Shown here: piece by piece, positions 44,158 through 53,625 of the stretch | Position numbering within the stretch: position 1 is the stretch's first letter | Layout: each line of letters begins with the position of its first letter | NCBI RefSeq assembly: GCF_021502655.1 | Contig: NZ_JAKFFT010000015.1 | Coordinates: 1-64,000 of the forward strand | Source of the DNA: Dyadobacter sp. CY347 | GTDB lineage: Bacteria > Bacteroidota > Bacteroidia > Cytophagales > Spirosomataceae | Direction: 5' to 3' | Length of the DNA: 64,000 nucleotides | Notes under the pieces: model-generated | What the model was told of the DNA's origin: nothing | What the model saw: the letters and a program-made list of their open reading frames with translations, nothing else | The model's database searches: none | Translations under genes and position numbers: made by a program

Positions 44158-44201
44158 GAATTGATCAAAATAGCTTTGCGGCTGTAATCAAACTAACCAG
44201 G

Positions 44202-45638
44202 ATGACAACTATTACAGTAGCGAAAGGCGATGGGATCGGCCCAGAAATTATGGATGCGACCTTGAAAATAATTTTAGCAGCCGGTGCCAAAATTAACATT
44301 GAAGAAATTACGGTTGGAGAGACCGTTTACTTGGCCGGAAATGCTGCCGGGATAGCACCGGAAGCTTGGGAGACTATCCGACGTAACAAAATTTTTTTGA
44401 AAGCCCCCATCACAACACCACAAGGAGGGGGGTATAAAAGCCTTAATGTCACTACACGAAAATTTTTGGGGCTTTATTCTAATGTAAGGCCTTGCATTAG
44501 CCTTCATCCTTTTGTAAGTACAAAGCATCCCGGCATGGACCTTGTCATCATACGGGAAAATGAAGAAGACCTTTACGCTGGCATCGAGCATCAGCAAACA
44601 GACGAAGTAGTGCAATGCCTCAAACTTATAAGCCGGCCAGGATGTGAAAAAATCGTCCGCTATGCTTTTGAATACGCCCGGCAGCAAGGAAGGAAAAAAG
44701 TTACCTGCTTTACCAAAGACAATATTATGAAACAGACCGATGGATTATTCCACCGCGTGTTTGATGAGATTGCAGCACAGTACCCTGACATTGAAAACGA
44801 ACATTGGATTATTGACATTGGAGCAGCTAAACTGGCTGACACGCCAGAAGCTTTCGACGTACTGGTCATGCCTAACCTGTATGGAGATGTGCTCAGCGAC
44901 GTAGCGGCACAGATAGCAGGGTCAGTCGGCCTGGCCGGGTCAGCAAATATCGGAGAAGAGTGCGCAATGTTTGAGGCAATCCATGGTTCAGCGCCACGAA
45001 GGGCTGGTCGAAACATGGCAAATCCGTCAGGTTTATTGCAGGGAGCGGTAATGATGCTCAATCACATAGGCCAGACAGATGTTGCCGAGAAGGTGCAGAA
45101 CGCGTGGCTGAAAACAATTGAAGACGGCATACACACCTATGACATTTTCAAAAAAGACACCAGCAAGGTAAAAGTAGGTACCAAAGAATTTGCAGAGGCA
45201 GTCATTCTAAACCTGGGAGAAAATCCCTTTCGACTGAGGCCTGTCACGTATGCGCAAAACGCAGCACTTATTCTGCCGCGATATCAGCGCAAACCGCAGC
45301 TAACAAAAGAACTGATTGGTGTGGATCTGTTTGTCCATTGGGGCGGATCAAACCCGGACGAGCTTGCAGGTATAGTCCGCAAAATTGAAGGGGAGGGCAT
45401 TGAACTTAAGATGATTACAAATCGGGGCATCAAAGTATGGCCAAACGGATTTAAGGAAACGTTTTGCACAGATCATTGGAGATGCCGGTTCCAAGCAGAA
45501 CCAGGGGCCGCTATAAGCAAAACTTTTATAGCCGTGCTGCTATCTAGATGCATAAATGAGAACATCGATTCTATTAAGACCGAGAATCTATATACGTTCG
45601 ATGGGAAACCAGGGTTCTCCCTGGGTCAAGGGCAATAG
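44202..45638 (+). CDS. icd: NADP-dependent isocitrate dehydrogenase, long Thermus/Rickettsia type
   Basis: 478 aa. Isocitrate/isopropylmalate dehydrogenase fold: 'VAKGDGIGPEIMDATLKI', substrate loop 'ITTPQGGGYKSLNVTTRKFLGLYSNVRPCI', 'VIIRENEEDLYAGIEH', and the metal/cofactor block 'MPNLYGDVLSDVAAQIAGSVGLAGSANIG' with 'FEAIHGSAPRRAG'. The extra C-terminal domain (about 365-478, 'GVDLFVHWGGSNPDELAGIVRK', 'GIKVWPNGFKET') marks the long bacterial subclass. It oxidises isocitrate to 2-oxoglutarate in the TCA cycle. It is probably under control of the divergent LysR protein; a second copy elsewhere in the genome would be expected if this is a plasmid. Confidence 0.93.
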   Translation: MTTITVAKGDGIGPEIMDATLKIILAAGAKINIEEITVGETVYLAGNAAGIAPEAWETIRRNKIFLKAPITTPQGGGYKSLNVTTRKFLGLYSNVRPCISLHPFVSTKHPGMDLVIIRENEEDLYAGIEHQQTDEVVQCLKLISRPGCEKIVRYAFEYARQQGRKKVTCFTKDNIMKQTDGLFHRVFDEIAAQYPDIENEHWIIDIGAAKLADTPEAFDVLVMPNLYGDVLSDVAAQIAGSVGLAGSANIGEECAMFEAIHGSAPRRAGRNMANPSGLLQGAVMMLNHIGQTDVAEKVQNAWLKTIEDGIHTYDIFKKDTSKVKVGTKEFAEAVILNLGENPFRLRPVTYAQNAALILPRYQRKPQLTKELIGVDLFVHWGGSNPDELAGIVRKIEGEGIELKMITNRGIKVWPNGFKETFCTDHWRCRFQAEPGAAISKTFIAVLLSRCINENIDSIKTENLYTFDGKPGFSLGQGQ

Positions 45639-45696
45639 ATCAAGTCTGTAAAACATAGGAGAACATACAATCAAATTCATTATAACCAAATCAATC

Positions 45697-45939
45697 ATGA
45701 CAATGCAACTGATCAAAGGTGAATTTCCAGCAAGTGATGCTATCGAGCTAGTTTCACAACTGGTTCAAGTCAAAATAAAGTACCATGAGCAGAAAATCAG
45801 CAATCAAATGAATGAAGAAGATATTAAGAGTCGAGAGAAAAAGATTAAAAAGTTACAAGAAGACTTATCGGAACTAAAATTTTTTATAGGAAGCATTCCC
45901 GGCAGCGTGGCGATGATATCGCATGTGAATATAGGATAA
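45697..45939 (+). CDS. Small hypothetical protein, related to the next gene
   Basis: 80 aa. Pattern 'LIKGEFPASDAIELVSQLVQVKIKYHEQKI' followed by a charged helix ('EEDIKSREKKIKKLQEDLSELKFFI'). The same layout occurs in the gene 62 bp downstream, and such proteins are frequent and uncharacterised in Bacteroidota. It follows icd by 58 bp in the same direction and may be co-transcribed. Confidence 0.7.
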   Translation: MTMQLIKGEFPASDAIELVSQLVQVKIKYHEQKISNQMNEEDIKSREKKIKKLQEDLSELKFFIGSIPGSVAMISHVNIG

Positions 45940-46001
45940 TTTACAATAAAGCGTACTACCAGAGATTTTCGGTGATATATACCAAAACTGATTAGGCAAA
46001 T

Positions 46002-46292
46002 ATGGAAAATATGGACGTACCTTTAATTTCAGGCACCTTCGAATGTGAGGATGCACGTGATCTATTGTTAAGCCTGATCACCAAGAAGATCCAATATCAT
46101 CAATTAAGGAATTTTAGTATACAGGAAAGATTTGGCATAGTTGAAGCCAAAAGCGAATTCAGGATCCAAGAGTTAGTAAAGGCACGACTCCACATCAATG
46201 AATATATACGACTGGCACAATCCCTAGGGTGCAAGGTGTCCGTAAATTCGACGATTTCTATCGAGTTACTACCAGCAGCTAGTGTTACATAG
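46002..46292 (+). CDS. Small hypothetical protein, divergent tandem paralogue
   Basis: 96 aa. 'LISGTFECEDARDLLLSLITKKIQYHQLRNFSIQERFG' followed by a coiled helix ('ESEFRIQELVKARLHINEYIRLA'-like) and a short hydrophobic tail. The motif L-I-x-G-x-F...DA...L-K-I-x-Y-H is shared with the preceding protein. The 'NFSIQERFG' box is the better conserved family signature and is lost in the first copy. Function unknown. Confidence 0.72.
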   Translation: MENMDVPLISGTFECEDARDLLLSLITKKIQYHQLRNFSIQERFGIVEAKSEFRIQELVKARLHINEYIRLAQSLGCKVSVNSTISIELLPAASVT

Positions 46293-46760
46293 CCAACGCA
46301 CCAGGGCATAGACCGCAATTACTAATAGTTGTCCTAACAGTCCAAGCCCCAGGATTTTAACGAAGGTATAATAGATATTTGGATGCGACAGACCTGATTT
46401 GAAAGATCTTCCGGTTAATACAATTGAATATACAACTTTCACTATAATCAAGGGACTATCACATTAACTGTGTAAACTTTTCAATCGGGGTTGGGCGAAG
46501 CTTACAGCCTGACCCTTCCCATAAGTTTGCAATCCTTCTCCCAGACTTTCTTCCCCCTTTACAGCTAGCCGAAGACTCAAAACTGTAAATTTTTTTTCGT
46601 TTGTGTCTTTATCAATATAGGCATAAACGATGATTTTGATTGTCGGGAATACTACATGTTAGTTGATAAAAATCCCACTGTCTTCGGGTATTGATTTAGA
46701 AACTTCCAAGGAAAGCAAGTATTTGGTACAAATACCTGCTTTAATCTAATCATTGTAGTT
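46293..46760. other. Intergenic region without a supported gene
   Basis: About 470 bp after the paired small genes and beyond the stop of the converging outer-membrane protein gene. Only short frames are present, none with recognisable sequence. No strong hairpin was seen. Confidence 0.35.
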
Positions 46761-47381
46761 TTATAGATTATACCCAAAATGAAGTCCAGGTTCTCCAAAG
46801 ATAAATTTAGACCATTTATCGTCTAACTGTTTAAATCCGTCAGGCATTTTTGTGTGATAAGCACGGTGAGTAATTGCAACTGATGGTTGAATAAAAAATC
46901 TATCCTTAAAAAGTTTTATGTGATAACCAACGCGGTAGGTATTAAAAATCTGAAAACCATTGTCAATTTTTTTGCCCTTGTTCACAAAGTTTTGCAAAGT
47001 AGGCATTACATTAAGTTCGACATATAAACCCTTCCAAAAAAATCGTTGATAAGCCACTGATAAGCCATACTCACGAATATATCCTGGAAATTTTTCATCC
47101 TGCTTTCCGTATGCTTTGTTTAATGGATGAATACCATTCGGCCAGGCATATTTCCAAGTTTTTACTTCTAGCGTAATTACATTTTTTCCTGTAATCCGAT
47201 AGCCAAAATTAAGTTGAGCGAAATTGGGAGGGTTTGTAGAAGCCAAATTACCTAATAAAAATATAGTGCTGCCAACAAACCACCGTTTATAAGTGCTGTC
47301 TGTTTTACCGTACTGTGCTTTGATTTGGTGGTTACTTACCATCACCAAGACAAAGACAATGACTAAAAGTTTCTTTTGCAT
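46761..47381 (-). CDS. Exported protein, probable outer-membrane beta-barrel
   Basis: 206 aa with a signal peptide ('MQKKLLVIVFVLVMVSNHQIKAQ'). The mature part alternates hydrophobic and polar residues with aromatic girdles ('FAQLNFGYRITGKNVITLEVKTWKYAWP', 'LSVAYQRFFWKGLYVELNVMP', 'TYRVGYHIKLF') and ends 'FGEPGLHFGYNL', a pattern of small barrels. No enzyme motif. A Crp/Fnr gene lies 82 bp upstream in the same direction and may regulate it. Confidence 0.75.
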   Translation of the reverse strand: MQKKLLVIVFVLVMVSNHQIKAQYGKTDSTYKRWFVGSTIFLLGNLASTNPPNFAQLNFGYRITGKNVITLEVKTWKYAWPNGIHPLNKAYGKQDEKFPGYIREYGLSVAYQRFFWKGLYVELNVMPTLQNFVNKGKKIDNGFQIFNTYRVGYHIKLFKDRFFIQPSVAITHRAYHTKMPDGFKQLDDKWSKFIFGEPGLHFGYNL

Positions 47382-47463
47382 TTCTATCTTCTTTACGTTT
47401 CCAAGACTGCAAAAGTAGATTAGCTAAGGATTTAAAAGCGTTCACTTAGGTTAAGAAATGAAG

Positions 47464-48045
47464 TTACCTTTCGCTTTTTTTCGAGATTCTTGCTCTTAGT
47501 CGGCTTAGAGATTGAGGTTTGATACCTAGATAGCTCGCTAATTGGTGTTGCGGCACACGCTGGATGAGGTCCGGTCTTTTTTGCAGTAAGTTTAGGTATC
47601 TTTGTTCAGGTGAGGAAGTTTTAAACTCATCAAAATCAATTTGTTGTTTGGCTAACAGCTCTTCCAACAATATTCTGCACATTATTTGAAATTTTGGAAA
47701 TTTAGTAAATATTTCAACTTCCATGTCAGGGTTTGCAACCGTTAGTATAGTATCTTCTACACAACTTACGAAATATTCAGACGGATCATTATTTTTCACA
47801 CAATGCGGTGTTAATTCTTCCATTTCTGTGAAAAAGGCAGTAGTTTTTTCTTCATCATCTACCATGTAATATTTCCGTATACATCCTTTCAAAACAAAAT
47901 AGCAATCTTGTGATTTTTGCCCTTCTTTAAGTAAGGTCGTCCCTTTCTTGACAGAACGAAATATGTCTAACGAAACGATAGCTTTCCTTTCATCTTCTGT
48001 CAGAGAAATATAATTGGATATAAAGTTAAATAGAATGTCTTGCAT
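47464..48045 (-). CDS. Crp/Fnr-family transcriptional regulator
   Basis: 193 aa. Cyclic-nucleotide-binding-like domain (about 25-115, 'RSVKKGTTLLKEGQKSQDCYFVLKGCIRKYYMVDDEEKTTAFFTE') and a C-terminal winged helix ('LIQRVPQHQLASYLGIKPQSLSRLRARI'). The usual phosphate-binding Arg-Ala motif for cAMP and the Fnr cysteines are absent, as in most Bacteroidota members. Ligand unknown. Confidence 0.93.
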   Translation of the reverse strand: MQDILFNFISNYISLTEDERKAIVSLDIFRSVKKGTTLLKEGQKSQDCYFVLKGCIRKYYMVDDEEKTTAFFTEMEELTPHCVKNNDPSEYFVSCVEDTILTVANPDMEVEIFTKFPKFQIMCRILLEELLAKQQIDFDEFKTSSPEQRYLNLLQKRPDLIQRVPQHQLASYLGIKPQSLSRLRARISKKSER

Positions 48046-48798
48046 CGATTTAATATGTGATTATGTTATTCCCTTTTTTTACAATTGCCACCAATGTTTT
48101 TGAAGTTTGCAAGTGTACACTAAAAACAGTAACATATGGATTGTTATATAACTTTTCTTATGTTAAATAGATACGTATAGCTGTTCTTTTTCTAGTATTA
48201 TGGCAACCTTCTAATTGAAATAACCTACTTCGTTTTGTTTGACAGTGCCTTAAAAGTTTGTTTTTTTCGGTTTCGCACGAATATTTTTCGTCTTTTCTTC
48301 TTTCATTTCTTCCAGCCCTCGTATTCTAAACTCATTCTCATTCCCAGATGCGTTTCGTTTTCTGCTGCAATATTTCCACGCGATTTAGCGGAATCAGCTT
48401 CGATTTGCCCTGCATTATTGCTGGTTAGCAGCCTTTAAATTGTAAAGTCTAGCCCTGGGCTTCCTACGCTACTGGAAGTTTCAGTAATAGATCTGTCCGA
48501 TCACCCCTATTTTAACTAAGGCTAGATGATTTATGAAAAATTGTAAAACTGTCAGAATAATCATGCTATGAATCTCTGGTATAGTCAGTTGTGGTGTTCA
48601 ACTTCTAATCTGTTTCATATCGCTTCTAGCTTGATTGCAGTTGACCAGAAATCCAACCAGTTTTTTAAGAGCGTGATTGGGAATTGAAAAGGATGTAGAC
48701 CGTACCATCATTGCAGTGGCCAAACACGCTCTAAGTATGTCAGCACCTCTTGCCTGTAATCAATTTGATCTAATAGACATCAAGTTGATTGCCTATAT
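48046..48798. other. Long intergenic region, possible gene remnants
   Basis: 753 bp. The minus strand around 48300-48440 gives a short protein-like stretch ('NNAGQIEADSAKSRGNIAAEN', 'HLGMRMSLEYEGWKK') without a start, perhaps an eroded gene. No repeat, RNA or intact frame was recognised. Confidence 0.35.
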
Positions 48799-50085
48799 TT
48801 AAACTTTCCACTCATTTTTCATGTCCCGGCCTAAAAGTTGGTTTGCTTCCATATCAGTTTTAAATTCTTCCCTTTTTGGGTCCCATTTTAATGAACGCTG
48901 TAATCTATAAGCTATATTCCCGAGATTGCAAACCGAAGCTGTCCTATGCCCAACTTCCACATCACAAATCGGTTGTTTTCTAGTTCGGATTGCATTCAAA
49001 AAGTCTTTGTAGTGGTTACCGCTTACATAGACTTTATAATCCTCTTTTTTTATCACTTTGCCTTTGAGTGTTTCCGGAGTTGTCCGCAATTCGCCTCTTG
49101 CTACAAATACTTCACCATTTGAACCCACAAAATGGCAATGCTGAATTCCTGCCATTTGCCTGTGAATCACTTCCACGCCGTTGGTATATTTATAAACTAG
49201 CCCATTTGTCGGCTCGGAATAGAGGAGTTCTACAGGACCACTGTCGTCCATCCCTAAACCCCACTGCGCAATGTCGAACATATGCGCACCCCAGTCAGTC
49301 ATGCCGCCGCCACCAAAATCAATATAATTTCGCCATTTGGGCCAAAAAGATGCGTTTATTGGCGGCGCAAGCTCATTATTATAGGGTCTGGTTATCGCAT
49401 TCGGGCCCATCCAAAGATCCCAATTTAAGCCTTCGGGTTTCTTTTCTTCCTTTAAATCCCAAACTTTCGGAGGGCCGCCCACATTAACAAAAACTTGCTT
49501 GATGATTCCAATTGCACCGCTTCTGACTAACTGAACAGCATGAGAGAATTCTTTATCAGAACGTTGCATACTTCCAGTCTGGAAAACACGATTATGTTTG
49601 CGGGTTGCATTAACCATGGCTCGTCCTTCTTTTACTGTCAATGAAAGCGGTTTCTCACAATAAATGTCTTTTCCCGCCTCGGCTGCACGAACTGCCATAG
49701 AAGCATGCCAGTGATCCGGCGCTGCAATAATCACCGCATCAATATCCTTACGGGAAAGCAGCTCGCGAAAGTCTTCAATGCCCACAGCGCATTTATAATT
49801 CCTTTTGGCCACGTTTTCAGCGTACCATCTATTTGCATTTGTAACAAAAGCGTCTCTTTTCTGAGTATGTACGTCAGAAGCAGCGACAATCTGAGTTTCC
49901 ATTGTATTCATGAAATCATTAAACAAACTATCACTTTGTCTGCCGCAGCCTATAAATCCTAATGCAATTTTATCACTTGGAGCTAGGTAGCCTTTTCCCA
50001 AGACATGCCTGGGAACGATCATAAACGACGATACCGTTGCTGCGGCTTTTATGAAGTCTCTGCGATTTAGTATACTATTTTTCAT
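48799..50085 (-). CDS. Gfo/Idh/MocA-family oxidoreductase with Tat-like signal
   Basis: 428 aa from the ATG at 50083-50085, which puts 'MKNSILNRRDFIKAAATVSSFM' (twin-arginine-like RRDF) at the N-terminus; the frame is open to 50250. Rossmann part 'KIALGFIGCGRQSDSLFND', 'VDAVIIAAPDHWHASMAVRAAEAGKDIYCEKPLSLT' (EKP motif), and the C-terminal alpha/beta domain with 'IDFGGGGMTDWGAHMFDIAQWGLG'. Exported members act on sugars and related polyols with bound NAD(P). It is followed upstream by the PQQ dehydrogenase gene, suggesting shared sugar oxidation. Confidence 0.9.
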   Translation of the reverse strand: MKNSILNRRDFIKAAATVSSFMIVPRHVLGKGYLAPSDKIALGFIGCGRQSDSLFNDFMNTMETQIVAASDVHTQKRDAFVTNANRWYAENVAKRNYKCAVGIEDFRELLSRKDIDAVIIAAPDHWHASMAVRAAEAGKDIYCEKPLSLTVKEGRAMVNATRKHNRVFQTGSMQRSDKEFSHAVQLVRSGAIGIIKQVFVNVGGPPKVWDLKEEKKPEGLNWDLWMGPNAITRPYNNELAPPINASFWPKWRNYIDFGGGGMTDWGAHMFDIAQWGLGMDDSGPVELLYSEPTNGLVYKYTNGVEVIHRQMAGIQHCHFVGSNGEVFVARGELRTTPETLKGKVIKKEDYKVYVSGNHYKDFLNAIRTRKQPICDVEVGHRTASVCNLGNIAYRLQRSLKWDPKREEFKTDMEANQLLGRDMKNEWKV

Positions 50086-50274
50086 GTCGTTTAAAAATTT
50101 AGATTTAATGTCACCAATTAAATCTTGGATGAGAAAAGTAATTAATCTATTTCTTTTGACTATCCAAAAGCATATAACTGCTTCATGTAAAAGAATTATT
50201 TTTTTGGGACTTGCTGTCTCTCTTTGTTCAAGCAATGACATAAAACCCATTAGCGCTCCAATAGGATTGTTGTA

Positions 50275-52521
50275 CTACGGAAGTGCGAATGCAATATAAG
50301 AGCCACCAGGCTTAAGTCCGTTTCTGACTCCCCCAGCTGCTATCACTACATATTGTTTTCCATTGACCATGTAGGTCACTGGTGTAGCAAACCCCCCAGC
50401 AGGAAGCTGATATTCCCAGACAATCTTTCCAGTATTTTTGTCAAACGCCCGGATTCGTTCATCCATAGTGGCTGCAATAAATATCAATCCGCCAGCTGTA
50501 ACAATCGGCCCCCCGTAGTTTTCTGTTCCCGTAACGGGAATTCCTTTTTTAGTTAGTTCCGTAAATTCCCCTAATGGTACTCGCCACAGATATTCACCTG
50601 TATTGAGATCAATTGCATTAAGTGTTCCCCAAGGCGGTTTGACCGCTGGGTATCCATTCGGGTCTAAAAACTTTGTCCAGCCATTGTTAATGTAAGGAGC
50701 CATGTAAGGAAAGCCATTTTTCACGGCAGTAGTCGGTGCTGCTGTCGCGCTGTGGGCTTCTCTAATTACAGTCGGTTGGGATGATTCATCATCAAGAAGA
50801 AATTTAATAAGTTGCTGACGTTCTTTCTCAGGGAGGTACTGGAAAGCAGGCATTCTTCCCCGTCCATTTTTAATAATGGTATTAATATCCTCTATGGCAA
50901 ATTTTTTACTTACTTGTACAAGACTTGGATATTCCTGTCCACTCCCCATTCGATCGGCCTTGTGGCAGGCGGCGCAATTATGCATGTAAACCCTTTTCCC
51001 ATCAGAATCACTTTTTTGATCAATTTGATCAAGCATTTTCAAATCCCATGCCATTTCATTTGAATTTTGGTAAAGGATACCATCCGGATCGGCTGCATTT
51101 CCTCCCCACTCTGCTCCGCCGCCTATACCAAGATAGAGTGTCCCTTCCTTGCTAGGAGTCTGATATTTATTTCCTGAGCGAGTTTGAGCAAATTTCTCCT
51201 TTACAAAAGCAGTTGCTTCGGGTGTAATATTGGTAATGTCGTTTTCGGTAAAAGCCTGCCGCGCAAAAGGTATTGGCTTTGTAGGGTATGGTTGAGTTGG
51301 CCATGGATGTTCCCCTGGCAATGTATACCCGGTTATTGCCGGTCGCTCTTCTACTGGAAAAAGCGGTTTTCCTGTGTCTCTATCTAGCAGGAAAATTAAT
51401 CCGTCTTTGGTCGCTTGGGCTACTGCATCAATATTTTTGTTTCGATGCTTAACCGTCACTAAATTTGGCTGACAGGCAATGTCCCGGTCCCAAAGGTCAT
51501 GATGGACCGTTTGGTAAAACCAGTTCAGCTTACCCGTTTCTATATTAAGTGAAATTACGCAATTGGCATATAAATTCTTGCCTTGGCGTGCTGCACCATA
51601 AAAGTCTACCGAAGGTGATCCTGTTCCGAAATAAACTGACCCCCTTTTCTCATCCAGCACCATACCTGCCCAATTATTAGCACCACCAATACGTTTCCAG
51701 GCATTTTTTGGCCAGGTTTCATACCCTTTTTCACCCGGTTGCGGAATGGTATGAAATACCCATTTTAATTTTCCGGTGCGCACATTGAAGGCACGAATAT
51801 AGCCAGGAGCCGCATCCCCATATTCCGAAACGCGCGAGCCAATCACGATTATATCTTTGTAGACAACACCAGGACTTGTTGCATCTACGGAAATATCGCT
51901 GCTTTCTCGACCCGACCATCCTGTCACACCACTACGAAGGTCAGCCTTGCCATCTGTTCCAAAACTTTTAACCGGTTTGCCATCTAGAGCATTAATTGCG
52001 TAAAGATGATTTCCAGCAGTATAAAAAATGCGTTTATCATTCCCGCTTTCCCAATACGTTACTCCCCGACTAGCATGAAATCGTGGTGCACTGTCTTTAA
52101 AAGGGTCAAACTTCCATATTTCTTCTCCGGTATCAGCTTGGACTGCAAAAAGATTTAGGGATGGTGTCGTTCCATACAAAATTCCGTTTACAACAATCGG
52201 CTGACACTGGATCTCCATTTGCTGGCTGGTAGACTTAGCTCCCTCGATCCTCTTGGCAGCATCATATTGCCAAGCCACCCTCAGTTGACCTACATTAGAT
52301 GTATTTATCTGGGATAATGCTGAATACCGATTACCAGCCTTGTTGCCACCATATACTTCCCAACCTTCTTCTTTTTTTTGGACTAGCATGTTTGATTGGA
52401 AACCAACTATACTTATTCCAAAAAATATGAAAAGTAGAGTTTGAATTGCATTTCGAGTTTTGAGTAGAAACTTTATTTTAACTCCTAGGCTCAGTTTCGT
52501 GTATGTAACAAGTGATTTCAT
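50275..52521 (-). CDS. PQQ-dependent dehydrogenase with inserted cytochrome c domain
   Basis: 748 aa with an N-terminal signal/anchor ('AIQTLLFIFFGISIVGF'). Eight-bladed quinoprotein propeller: 'GWEVYGGNKAGNRYSALSQI', 'EIQCQPIVVNGILYGTTPSLNLFAVQADTGEEIWKFDP', 'QTVHHDLWDRDIACQPNL' and 'WGTLNAIDLNTGEYLWRVPLGEF'. A cytochrome c domain with heme motif 'CAACH' (about residue 515) and 'GRGRMPAFQYLPEKERQQL' is inserted before the last blades, as in membrane-type glucose/alcohol quinoproteins. It oxidises a sugar or alcohol in the periplasm and passes electrons to its own heme. No pqq synthesis genes are in the window. Confidence 0.92.
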   Translation of the reverse strand: MKSLVTYTKLSLGVKIKFLLKTRNAIQTLLFIFFGISIVGFQSNMLVQKKEEGWEVYGGNKAGNRYSALSQINTSNVGQLRVAWQYDAAKRIEGAKSTSQQMEIQCQPIVVNGILYGTTPSLNLFAVQADTGEEIWKFDPFKDSAPRFHASRGVTYWESGNDKRIFYTAGNHLYAINALDGKPVKSFGTDGKADLRSGVTGWSGRESSDISVDATSPGVVYKDIIVIGSRVSEYGDAAPGYIRAFNVRTGKLKWVFHTIPQPGEKGYETWPKNAWKRIGGANNWAGMVLDEKRGSVYFGTGSPSVDFYGAARQGKNLYANCVISLNIETGKLNWFYQTVHHDLWDRDIACQPNLVTVKHRNKNIDAVAQATKDGLIFLLDRDTGKPLFPVEERPAITGYTLPGEHPWPTQPYPTKPIPFARQAFTENDITNITPEATAFVKEKFAQTRSGNKYQTPSKEGTLYLGIGGGAEWGGNAADPDGILYQNSNEMAWDLKMLDQIDQKSDSDGKRVYMHNCAACHKADRMGSGQEYPSLVQVSKKFAIEDINTIIKNGRGRMPAFQYLPEKERQQLIKFLLDDESSQPTVIREAHSATAAPTTAVKNGFPYMAPYINNGWTKFLDPNGYPAVKPPWGTLNAIDLNTGEYLWRVPLGEFTELTKKGIPVTGTENYGGPIVTAGGLIFIAATMDERIRAFDKNTGKIVWEYQLPAGGFATPVTYMVNGKQYVVIAAGGVRNGLKPGGSYIAFALP

Positions 52522-52653
52522 CGTTGGCTATCATGGGTGAACATTTCTAATGGGTGGTTTCTTAGAGCTTAAGCTAATAATTTGATCATACTATCACATA
52601 GTTGTATCTTAATGGTTAATTAATATAAATTTGCCTCTTGCAGCGTACTCATA

Positions 52654-53106
52654 CTATACCCCTATTGATACTTTTTTGCTATTGATTTTTCGTTCGATTG
52701 AAAGTTTAACTATGAATCTTTCGACCGCAATAAGTTTATCTTCGGGCAAGTTATAAATACTAACAAACAGACTGCTCAGATCATCTGTTGAGCCCAACAA
52801 TGCTTGGTTTAACGCGGGATCCGTACTATGTATATAGTATGCCTTACCTCGTCTTGACTCAACATATCCACTCTTTTTAAGGATATGGTAAGCCTTCTCA
52901 ATTGTATTTCTTGATACGTCTAAATATGCACTTAACTGATTGATGGAGGGTAAAATATCATTTTTTTGTATTGTTGCATCCGCAATGCTATCTAGAATTG
53001 AATCTGCCAACTGTCGATAAATAGCTAATGAATGTCGTTCTTTGACAAGTTTGATATCTTTTAACCAGATATTTTCGGATAAAAAGCCGCTTTCTTTCGT
53101 ATTCAT
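52654..53106 (-). CDS. GntR-family regulator, short YtrA-like form
   Basis: 150 aa. Winged HTH 'YRQLADSILDSIADATIQKNDILPSINQLSAYLDVSRNTIEKAYHILKKSGYVESRRGKAYYIHS' (about 28-95), followed by a helical tail of about 50 residues and no ligand-binding domain. It lies 132 bp upstream of the PQQ dehydrogenase and reads the same way, so control of that gene is plausible. Confidence 0.93.
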   Translation of the reverse strand: MNTKESGFLSENIWLKDIKLVKERHSLAIYRQLADSILDSIADATIQKNDILPSINQLSAYLDVSRNTIEKAYHILKKSGYVESRRGKAYYIHSTDPALNQALLGSTDDLSSLFVSIYNLPEDKLIAVERFIVKLSIERKINSKKVSIGV

Positions 53107-53625
53107 TATATTAATCTAAAAGCCAAACATTTCTATAAAATCTATCTTTAAGTAACTTCATGGAAATTGTTCGAAGTTCTGAAGTGCTAAATTGAGAAGA
53201 GTGAAATTATTTAAACAAGTTTTTATATATTTATACATTTAGTCAATTAGAAGCTACTTTTCAAAAATGTATAATGCAAATCTGCTCATTACTTTTTGAG
53301 TATTCGGGTGGTTTTTTTTAATATTGAAGTTGCTTTTTTATAATTGTTGATAAAATGATCCTTAAAACGATCTTATCCTGATAATTTGAAGTTTTGAAAA
53401 CTACGTCGTTGGCTCTCCTGTTTAATTTGAGTAATATCAATCCATTCCTCATTGACTTGGTTCGCTTTTACATCAATTTGCAAACAATATAACCATCCGA
53501 ATACATTGTAGGATCCATACTGTTTCCAACAATAAGAAAAGTCCTAAACCATTTTTACTTATCCTTAACTCATTTACCAATTCGGAGAAGTGAGTGTAAA
53601 TCACACCGAGGTTGTCGCTATTTTT
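53107..53625. other. Intergenic region with a possible gene fragment
   Basis: About 520 bp. On the minus strand a stop-bounded frame (53373-53543) reads 'VFGWLYCLQIDVKANQVNEE' and 'IDITQIKQESQRRSFQNF', protein-like but without a usable start; it may be the tail of a lost gene. The rest is AT-rich and includes the GntR promoter. Confidence 0.35.

Noticed and set aside
44274..45061. Minus-strand frames opposite isocitrate dehydrogenase (44274-44687, 44660-45061)
   Set aside because: They are antisense to conserved catalytic blocks of icd and lack any family features.
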